5,702 nt of DNA from SIAJ01 sp035258765 (GTDB lineage: Bacteria > Planctomycetota > Planctomycetia > Gemmatales > Gemmataceae). Made by a program: the position numbers and the translations under genes. Below are positions 1 through 5,025 of the stretch, piece by piece. Location: positions 1-5,702 of the forward strand of contig DATFWZ010000696.1 in the NCBI GenBank assembly GCA_035258765.1, given 5' to 3'. The notes beneath the pieces were generated by a model. The model saw only the letters and a program-made list of their open reading frames with translations. It ran no database searches and was not told the DNA's origin. Within the stretch, counting starts at the first letter, position 1. Every line of letters begins with the position of its first letter.

Positions 1-381
1 GACGGCACCAGTCAGACCTTCCTCTTCGGTGAGCGCTACCATCGTGACTCGGAATACGATCGCCTTCAGCCCAAACTTGCTCCCTCAATAGCTCCCCTCG
101 ACCAAATTGGGAAGTGGGGTTTCGTCGCGGGGGCGGGAGGAGTCATGACCAACCTCACGCTCCACACCGCTGCGCCGATTAACTACGGGATGCCGGCCGA
201 CGGTGATTCCTCCGCGCTTTCTAATCGGCTATGCGCCTTCGGCAGCGGGCATCCGGGCGGCGCCAACTTCGCCTTCGCCGACTGCCACGTGCGTTTCCTG
301 AGGGACAGCACGCCGCTCGAAGTCCTGCAAGCGCTGAGTACACGCGCCGGCGGGAAACCGGTTTCAGACGGAGACTACTGA
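1..381 (+). CDS. DUF1559 domain-containing (pseudopilin-like) protein, C-terminal part
   Basis: The reading frame is open from the first base, so only the last 126 residues are seen and the start lies left of the window. The visible part begins with DGTSQTFLFGERYHRDSEYD, which resembles the 'DGTSNTLLVGE' segment of planctomycete DUF1559 proteins. It ends with HPGGANFAFADCHVRFL (encoded at about 250-301), the 'H-x9-DG' C-terminal signature of that family. Members normally begin with a type IV pilin-like cleavage/methylation helix and are taken to be exported, assembled pseudopilin-like proteins; their precise role is unknown. That N-terminus cannot be seen here. The signature reads D-C instead of D-G. 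The first internal ATG (145) is not the start, because homology-like sequence continues upstream of it. The stop is TGA at 379-381. The family assignment is confident; the function is not. Confidence 0.88.
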   Translation, partial: DGTSQTFLFGERYHRDSEYDRLQPKLAPSIAPLDQIGKWGFVAGAGGVMTNLTLHTAAPINYGMPADGDSSALSNRLCAFGSGHPGGANFAFADCHVRFLRDSTPLEVLQALSTRAGGKPVSDGDY

Positions 382-411
382 CGGCGAATGGCGTCAGTAA
401 TCATCACGCTG

Positions 412-439
412 ATTCCTGACCGTTGACTCCTGAATCCTG
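412..439 (+). repeat. Degenerate heptanucleotide tandem repeat (ANTCCTG)
   Basis: Four successive 7-base units read attcctg, accgttg, actcctg and aatcctg. Three match ANTCCTG and the second has diverged. The tract sits 30 bases after the stop of the DUF1559 gene and runs into hairpin repeat copy 1. No role is evident. It may be a remnant of a slippage-generated tract. Confidence 0.45.
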
Positions 440-440
440 A

Positions 441-520
441 ACAAAAGCGGCCGGTGGGGTCCTTACCGCCAACCAAGCCCCGCACCGGCCCGGCACTACC
501 CCGGCGCCCGGTCTGCGCGC
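441..520 (+). repeat. Intergenic hairpin repeat, copy 1
   Basis: This 80-base element matches 1091-1170 at 74 of 80 positions, without gaps. Its left half is a strong inverted repeat: GGCCGGTG (449-456) pairs with CACCGGCC (483-490), and GGG (457-459) extends the stem with CCC (479-481) past a one-base bulge (G482). The loop holds cttaccgccaaccaag. A second hairpin, CCGGCGC (501-507) with GCGCCGG (517-523), follows. The element begins 59 bases after the DUF1559 stop. No T-tract follows, so a classical intrinsic terminator is not shown; a Rho-assisted terminator, a 3'-end stabiliser or a REP-like mobile element are alternatives. Confidence 0.85.
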
Positions 521-584
521 CGGCAACGTGAGTCCGACCTTTCCATCGCAGGCCGTTCGCGAGATTCGGAAAGCCAGGCGCACC

Positions 585-1073
585 ATGCCACTCAATTGGC
601 GTTCATTGCCAGTCGCCGCTCTGCTCATCGGGGGCGCGGCGGGCCTCGTCTACTTCGGCGCGTGCACGGGCTCGCGCCGAGACTCGGATCGCGACTCGCC
701 GTCCATCGTCCAGGGCCTTCTCGACAAGAAATCCCCAATGGACGAAGAGACGGAACATCGTCGGCAGACCTACCTACAGCGATACGCCGTCAAGGATCGG
801 GCGGTACAGAAACTACTTGCCGGGCAGCTGACGCTGCTGCAAGCAGCCGCCCAGTACCGGGACGTGGAGAAGGCGCAGCCGGTCACCTGGGGGCCGCGCA
901 TCGCCGCGACCGGCCCCGCGGAAGGAGAGCGCCTGTGCCGGATGGTCATAGCGATGGCCAAGGGCTGGATGGAGGAGCACGTCCCTGCGCAGGCAGCCGC
1001 CGAGACCGCGCGCCTGGAGGCGGAACTCGAGCAGCATCGGGGCGCGGACGGTACCGTTCGTCTGCCTGATTGA
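585..1073 (+). CDS. Small membrane-anchored or lipoprotein-like hypothetical protein
   Basis: The 162-residue product has a short basic start (MPLNWR), then a hydrophobic stretch (about residues 7-25, SLPVAALLIGGAAGLVYFGA). That stretch ends at a cysteine (FGAC), which is a poor lipobox, so either a lipoprotein or an N-terminal membrane anchor is possible. The rest is soluble, charged and mostly helical. It includes the segment KLLAGQLTLLQAAAQYRDVE (about residues 69-88) and, later, GEGERLCRMVI-like sequence (actual: EGERLCRMVIAMAKGWMEE). I associate the 'G-x-LTLLEAAAxFR ... EGExLCRxVI' pattern with an uncharacterised planctomycete family, from memory. ATG 585 is preferred over GTG 528: the hydrophobic anchor follows it directly, and GTG 528 lies only 4 bases past the copy 1 hairpins. 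A GGAAA lies 12 bases upstream of ATG 585, a weak site. Function unknown. Confidence 0.75.
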   Translation: MPLNWRSLPVAALLIGGAAGLVYFGACTGSRRDSDRDSPSIVQGLLDKKSPMDEETEHRRQTYLQRYAVKDRAVQKLLAGQLTLLQAAAQYRDVEKAQPVTWGPRIAATGPAEGERLCRMVIAMAKGWMEEHVPAQAAAETARLEAELEQHRGADGTVRLPD

Positions 1074-1090
1074 ATTGAACTGGCTAACAA

Positions 1091-1170
1091 ACAAGAGCGG
1101 CCGGTGGGGCCCTTACCGCCAAGCAAGCCCCCCACCGGCCCGGCACCGCCCCGGCGCCCGGTCTGCGCGC
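1091..1170 (+). repeat. Intergenic hairpin repeat, copy 2
   Basis: This is the second copy of the 80-base element, displaced exactly 650 bases from copy 1; similarity stops abruptly on both sides. Its main stem is perfect over 11 bp: GGCCGGTGGGG (1099-1109) pairs with CCCCACCGGCC (1130-1140), with a 20-base loop containing ccgccaagcaag. The second hairpin is shorter than in copy 1: GGCGC (1153-1157) with GCGCC (1167-1171). The left arm starts 25 bases after the stop of the small anchored protein, which fits a role at the 3' end of that transcript. It leaves only about 75 bases before the arylsulfotransferase-like gene. Confidence 0.88.
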
Positions 1171-1234
1171 CTAGGGAAATGTTGGTGGGAGTATACCGCA
1201 GACCCCCCGCTGAAGGGAATTCAGTTTTTCAAAA

Positions 1235-1240
1235 GGGAGG
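1235..1240 (+). promoter_or_regulatory. Ribosome binding site of the arylsulfotransferase-like gene
   Basis: GGGAGG lies 6 bases before ATG 1247. It is the clearest Shine-Dalgarno sequence in the window and fixes this start. The leader just upstream is AT-rich and has a small CTGAA/TTCAG stem (1210-1214 with 1220-1224) followed by five T. Confidence 0.8.
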
Positions 1241-1246
1241 TCGGTC

Positions 1247-3676
1247 ATGTATCTGCGCGACTCTTTGACTCTCATTTTTGGCCGCGCGCCTGCGCCACAT
1301 CGAATCTCGCGACGCCGGTCCGCGCGGCGGCTCCGCCTGGAGCCGCTCGACGAGCGGGCGCTGCCGTCCGGCACGGTCACGCTGGCTCCGAGCGATGATT
1401 CGCCCCTCGTCGGCGAGCGCGTCACCTGGACGGCCACCGCGAGCGATGTCGGTGCGAGCCCCGTCTACCAGTTCAGCGCCGCGCTGCACGGCGGCGCCTT
1501 CCACGTGGTCCGCGACTTCAGTCCCACCAACACGTTCGCGTGGACGCCGATGCAGGAAGACGGCTACGACATCGAAGTTACCGTCAAGGATGGCTACCAG
1601 GCGAGCGAGACCACTTCCGCCGTCGTGGCCGACGCGGCCGGCTCGCGGGTGGCCGGGTCGCAGGCCGTCGTCACGCCCACGCTCAATCCGCTCGTGGCGC
1701 TCTACAGCGTTCCGCCATCGTCCGCGGCAACGGTCTTTGTCCAGTTCGCCGCCGCTGGGGACCACCCGGCGTGGCGGAACACCGACGCCCGCGCCGTCGT
1801 GCCGGGGAAGAGCACCAACTTCTATGTGGCAGGCATGCTGCCGAACACGACCTACCAGATGCGGCACGTGTTCAGCGACGGCACCGGCTCCGCACCCCTG
1901 CTCTTCACGACAGGGGCCCTGCCCTCGACCTTGACTTTCCCCACCTTGACCGCGAGCCAGCCGCCCGGCCCCGACAGCGACCCGGACCAGGACATGGTCT
2001 TGCACTCACTCGTCGGACCCGCCCTGACTGGCAACCGCATCCCGAACCCGATCGCCACCGACCTCTCGGGTCGCGTGGAGTGGTATTTCGACCACCAGCA
2101 GTCGGGTCTGGGGATCAACACGATGAGCAGCGGGACCCTGTTGCCGGGGGGAACGGTGATCGGCACGGGCAGCGACCGCTTCTCGGTCCGGAATAACCAG
2201 GACGTCCTGCGGGAGATCGACCTGGCCGGCAACCCCGTGCGCGAGACGAACCTCGCGGCGGTCAATGCGCAACTGACGGCCCTGGGGCACGAGATCACTT
2301 ACGGCTTCCACCACGAAGTGAAGCGATTGCCCAACGGGGACACGGTCGTGCTCGCCTTAACGGAGCGCAAGATCGACATCAAAGGCACGCCCACCAATTA
2401 CATCGGCGACATGATCGTGGTGCTCGATAAAGACCTCCAGGTGGCGTGGGTCTGGGATGCCTTCGACCATCTGGATGTCAACCGCGGGCCTGTCCTGGGC
2501 GAGATCGCTATTCAGGGCGCGCCGGGACCGGATTCAATCGTCCCCGATTACCCGGCGGTCAGTTGGCTGCACGACAACGCCGTGAGCTTGTCGCCCGCGG
2601 ACGGAAACCTGATTCTGTCCATCCGCCACCAGGACTGGGTGATCAAGGTCGACTACCGCAACGGGGCCGGCGACGGCCATGTCGTCTGGCGGCTGGGGCA
2701 GGGCGGCGACTTCACCGTCAACTCCGCGGACCCCAACCCGTGGTTCTCCCACCAGCATAACGCCCACTACATCGACGACCACACGTTGATCCTCTTCGAC
2801 AACGGCAACACGCGGCGGGCGAGCGACCCCAGCGCCCACAACCGCGGGCAGGTGTGGACGCTCGACGAGACCAGTATGACGGCGACCCCGGTGCTCAATG
2901 CCGACCTGGGCGAGTACTCGGACCGGTTCGGGAGTGCCCAGCGGCTCTCGAATGGGAATTATTCGTTCACGTCCGGGGCCCTGGGCCCGGGCCTGCCCCC
3001 CACTCAGTTCGGCCGAGTAATCGAGGTGCTCCCGGACGGCACCAAGACCTACGTCCTGCAGACTGACCCCGTTGGCGTGCTCGTGTATCGCTCCTACCGG
3101 ACGCGCACCCTGTACGAGGGGACCGGCGACGCGCTCGCCGGGGCGCCCCGGAAGGTCGAGAGCGTCGTCGTGAACGATGGCTCGGCGCAGCGGTCGATGG
3201 TCAACAGCATCACCGTCACCTTTGGTGGAGCCGCGGTCCTCGATCCCGGGGCCATCGAGTTGCGACGGCCGGACGGGACCATGGTCAACTTCCAGCTCGA
3301 TGTCTCGACGGTCGGTGGAAAGACCGTGGCTGCGCTCACCTTCGCTGGAGCGGAGTTCGTCGGCGGTTCGCTGGCGGACGGTCGGTACACGCTGACGGTC
3401 CACTCGGACCGCGTCCACGACCGCTGGGGACGGGAATTGGACGGTGACGGTGACGGGTCGGCCGGGGGAGACCGGACGGATGGCTTCCACCGCCTGTTCG
3501 GCGACAGCGACGGCGACGGAGATGTAGACTGGCTCGACCGCGACCGATTTCGGTCCGCGTTCGGCACCGTAGCTAGTGACTTTGGCTACTTGTGGTACTT
3601 CGACTTCGAAGGGGACGGCCACGTAGACGGACGCGACAATGGGGAATTCAACCGTCGGTTCGGCGCCGGCCAATAA
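1247..3676 (+). CDS. Secreted arylsulfotransferase-like (ASST) protein with dockerin-like C-terminus
   Basis: The 809-residue product probably belongs to the PAPS-independent aryl-sulfate sulfotransferases. These move sulfate between phenolic compounds through a sulfohistidine intermediate. Residues 1-42 are basic and hold LEPLDERALPS (31-41), the LEPR-XLL-like motif near the start of many planctomycete surface proteins; no classical signal peptide is seen. Residues about 43-130 look Ig-like. Residues about 147-225 (NPLVALYSVPP, NFYVAGMLPNTTYQMRHVF) match the beta-rich N-terminal region of ASST-like proteins. The propeller covers about 225-625, with GFHHEVKRLPNGD (H355/H356), WLHDNAVSLSP (H442), ILSIRHQDW (R460) and SHQHNAH (H504). 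Residues about 637-752 are an Ig-like module starting VESVVVNDGSAQRSMV. Two 12-residue calcium loops follow, DSDGDGDVDWLD (753-764) and DFEGDGHVDGRD (786-797). An extracellular or wall-associated location is inferred. The substrate is unknown and activity is not shown. Confidence 0.9.
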   Translation: MYLRDSLTLIFGRAPAPHRISRRRSARRLRLEPLDERALPSGTVTLAPSDDSPLVGERVTWTATASDVGASPVYQFSAALHGGAFHVVRDFSPTNTFAWTPMQEDGYDIEVTVKDGYQASETTSAVVADAAGSRVAGSQAVVTPTLNPLVALYSVPPSSAATVFVQFAAAGDHPAWRNTDARAVVPGKSTNFYVAGMLPNTTYQMRHVFSDGTGSAPLLFTTGALPSTLTFPTLTASQPPGPDSDPDQDMVLHSLVGPALTGNRIPNPIATDLSGRVEWYFDHQQSGLGINTMSSGTLLPGGTVIGTGSDRFSVRNNQDVLREIDLAGNPVRETNLAAVNAQLTALGHEITYGFHHEVKRLPNGDTVVLALTERKIDIKGTPTNYIGDMIVVLDKDLQVAWVWDAFDHLDVNRGPVLGEIAIQGAPGPDSIVPDYPAVSWLHDNAVSLSPADGNLILSIRHQDWVIKVDYRNGAGDGHVVWRLGQGGDFTVNSADPNPWFSHQHNAHYIDDHTLILFDNGNTRRASDPSAHNRGQVWTLDETSMTATPVLNADLGEYSDRFGSAQRLSNGNYSFTSGALGPGLPPTQFGRVIEVLPDGTKTYVLQTDPVGVLVYRSYRTRTLYEGTGDALAGAPRKVESVVVNDGSAQRSMVNSITVTFGGAAVLDPGAIELRRPDGTMVNFQLDVSTVGGKTVAALTFAGAEFVGGSLADGRYTLTVHSDRVHDRWGRELDGDGDGSAGGDRTDGFHRLFGDSDGDGDVDWLDRDRFRSAFGTVASDFGYLWYFDFEGDGHVDGRDNGEFNRRFGAGQ

Positions 3677-3691
3677 CGGAGTCTGAAGGCG

Positions 3692-3733
3692 GCGGCCGGT
3701 GGGCGTCTCGCCGCCAGGCAGGCCCAACCGGCC
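3692..3733 (+). repeat. Intergenic hairpin repeat, diverged copy 3 (core only)
   Basis: This matches the left half of copies 1 and 2: gcggccggtggg is identical, the loop ccgccaggcagg is nearly so, and the right part of the 80-base element is absent. GGCCGGT (3694-3700) pairs with ACCGGCC (3727-3733) and GGGC (3701-3704) with GCCC (3722-3725), with A3726 bulged. The innermost pair is C-G where copies 1 and 2 have G-C, so both sides changed together. It begins 15 bases after the arylsulfotransferase-like stop and ends 9 bases before the GTG of the next ORF. Confidence 0.7.
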
Positions 3734-3742
3734 CTCGCCATT

Positions 3743-4258
3743 GTGTCCTTTGCACGTTTACAGCGGGCGGTCTGGCACTGGTGGGGCGTCGGCCGGTCCG
3801 CCGTTTGGCGGTGGCGAGCGGCGCTGGGGGTCGGGCTGGCCAACCCCGGCACCCACCGGCTGCGGTCGGACTACAGCCGCGAGCCGTTGGCCGTCAAGGC
3901 TCTCGGGAAGGAAACTGAAGCGGCGCGGACCCCGGAGGCGCGGCAGAAGATGTGGGAGGCGAGTCGGGGCAAACCGTGCCCCGAACACGTCCGGGAGGCC
4001 GTACGGCGAGCCAACAAGCGGCGGAAGGTCACTCCGGCGACGCGGGCGCGGATGAGCGCCGCCCAGCGGGCGCGGGTGGCCCGCGGGGGCTACCACTACC
4101 CGACCGGCCGGCCATGGAAGAAATGGGAAGACCAACTAGTCCGCAAGCTCCCAGTGGCAGCCGTGGCCAAGCGCACGGGACGGTCCCTGTCCAGCGTCTA
4201 CAGTCGGCGCGGCGTGCTCAACATTCCGGACGGTCGCACGACCGGGGACGCGCGTTGA
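3743..4258 (+). CDS. Small basic DNA-binding-type protein, probably 5'-truncated
   Basis: The 171-residue, Arg/Lys-rich product has three recognisable segments. Residues about 11-30 (WHWWGVGRSAVWRWRAALGV) look like a helix-turn-helix. Residues about 63-112 hold two short repeats, RTPEARQKMWEASRGKP and VTPATRARMSAAQRARV, resembling the NUMOD3 motif of nuclease-associated DNA-binding modules. Residues about 124-158 (PWKKWEDQLVRKLP, AKRTGRSLSSVYSRR) look Myb/SANT-like. I recall a planctomycete family with this order and a longer N-terminus ahead of 'WWGV', so this copy may have lost its 5' part. In support, the only usual start before the motif is GTG 3743, no Shine-Dalgarno precedes it, and the frame runs upstream through hairpin copy 3 to the previous stop without an ATG. 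It could be a remnant rather than an expressed gene. No nuclease catalytic motif is seen. Confidence 0.55.
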   Translation: MSFARLQRAVWHWWGVGRSAVWRWRAALGVGLANPGTHRLRSDYSREPLAVKALGKETEAARTPEARQKMWEASRGKPCPEHVREAVRRANKRRKVTPATRARMSAAQRARVARGGYHYPTGRPWKKWEDQLVRKLPVAAVAKRTGRSLSSVYSRRGVLNIPDGRTTGDAR

Positions 4259-4311
4259 TCTGCGTCGGGCACTCCCCCGTAGTCCCGTCGCGGCTAGCGC
4301 CCGAACGGCTG

Positions 4312-4339
4312 CGTGTCATCGGCCCCGCCCGATGTCACG
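4312..4339. terminator. Hairpin between convergent genes, possible bidirectional terminator
   Basis: GTGTCATCGG (4313-4322) pairs with CCGATGTCAC (4329-4338) except for one T-T mismatch, around a 6-base loop; C4312-G4339 adds a further pair. It sits in the 90-base gap between converging genes, 54 bases after the plus-strand stop and 10 bases past the minus-strand stop. Neither side has a T-tract, so termination is inferred from position and stem only. Confidence 0.35.
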
Positions 4340-4348
4340 TCTGCCACG

Positions 4349-5023
4349 CTACGGACGGGTAGGTCGGCGGGGGGCGTCAGTGTCGCCGATACTTCGCGGC
4401 CTCGGCAACGGCGGCGGCTCCCTAAACACCCCGGCCATGCGCCGCCCGTACCCGGCGGCGCGTCGGGACAGGTCCAGGATCAACATGTCGTGATCGGCGT
4501 AGAAGACGGACGTGCCCGCCGCGTACTCCGGGAACAATTCGAGCGGCCAATGCCGATCGTCCGACCGGCCCGGCTGCAAGACGCCCTCGTACTCGCCCGG
4601 CCGGCTGGCGGACATCCACGTGTGTAGGCCGCACAGTCCCACGGCAACGATTGGATGCCGGGCGAAGATATCCCCGGCGTGTGCCAGGAAGGGCAGCGCC
4701 CGGATGTCGATGTACTCAATGAACCCGCGGCAAACCTGAATGAGTTCCACGCCGGGCAGGCGTGCCCACTCGTCGCGGTAGACCGTCTCCGCCCGTCCCC
4801 TCAGTCCCCGAATTGCCCCCACGCTTTCCGCATGGACGTGCCGGCCGTGCCGGGCCCGCCGCGACCACGTGAACACGTAGGTCGGCACCCGGCACATCCG
4901 GCGGATCAAGTCGGCACGCCCCGGCTGGCCGTGTTCGTCCAGCCAGTCGGCGTAGACAAGGCGCGGAGCCGCGTCCTCCGGCGCGGCGTGGATTGCGGCC
5001 AGAAAGGCAGTTGCGTCGGACAT
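4349..5023 (-). CDS. TIGR02996 (Gemmata repeat-companion) domain protein
   Basis: The 224-residue product opens with the TIGR02996 signature: FLAAIHAAPEDAAPRLVYAD followed by WLDEHGQPGRADLIR (residues 7-41). This roughly 40-residue domain is greatly expanded in Gemmata and its relatives, and its function is unknown. Residues 92-130 (VELIQVCRGFIEYIDI, then FLAHAGDIFARHPIVAVGL) match the body common to these proteins, 'RGF(V/I)...L...a..lF..hP...V.L'. The last 60 residues are not recognised, and the tail is Pro/Arg-rich. There is no signal peptide or membrane segment, so a cytoplasmic location is likely. The frame is open 42 codons further upstream, but ATG 5023 is chosen because the domain begins there and the extension lies inside the Rad52-like gene. 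The start overlaps that gene's stop, implying co-expression. Role in recombination is only a contextual guess. Confidence 0.85.
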   Translation of the reverse strand: MSDATAFLAAIHAAPEDAAPRLVYADWLDEHGQPGRADLIRRMCRVPTYVFTWSRRARHGRHVHAESVGAIRGLRGRAETVYRDEWARLPGVELIQVCRGFIEYIDIRALPFLAHAGDIFARHPIVAVGLCGLHTWMSASRPGEYEGVLQPGRSDDRHWPLELFPEYAAGTSVFYADHDMLILDLSRRAAGYGRRMAGVFREPPPLPRPRSIGDTDAPRRPTRP

Positions 5024-5025
5024 CA
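5021..5025 (-). promoter_or_regulatory. TGATG stop-start overlap (translational coupling)
   Basis: On the minus strand the TGA of the Rad52-like gene (5025-5023) shares its last A with the ATG of the TIGR02996 gene (5023-5021). No Shine-Dalgarno is visible just upstream. Instead a 6-bp hairpin, GGCCGG-CAACA-CTGGCC (5044-5028), ends 4 bases before the start codon. Reinitiation by ribosomes finishing the upstream gene is the likely route. Confidence 0.7.

Noticed and set aside
449..490. Repeat hairpin as a classical intrinsic terminator
   Set aside because: The stem is strong, but no T-rich tract follows on either strand in any copy.
528..584. GTG 528 as start of the small anchored protein
   Set aside because: It lies only 4 bases past the copy 1 hairpins and would put 19 charged residues before the hydrophobic anchor. 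ATG 585 is better placed.
1229..2005. 258-codon open frame on the minus strand
   Set aside because: It is antisense to the start of the same gene, with a low-complexity Gly/Arg/Val-rich product and no domain.
2534..3727. 397-codon open frame on the minus strand
   Set aside because: It lies opposite the arylsulfotransferase-like gene, shows no recognisable motif, and is expected from high-G+C codon bias.
441..3733. The three repeats as a CRISPR array
   Set aside because: The copies are 650 and about 2,600 bases apart with genes between them, and have no regular spacers.
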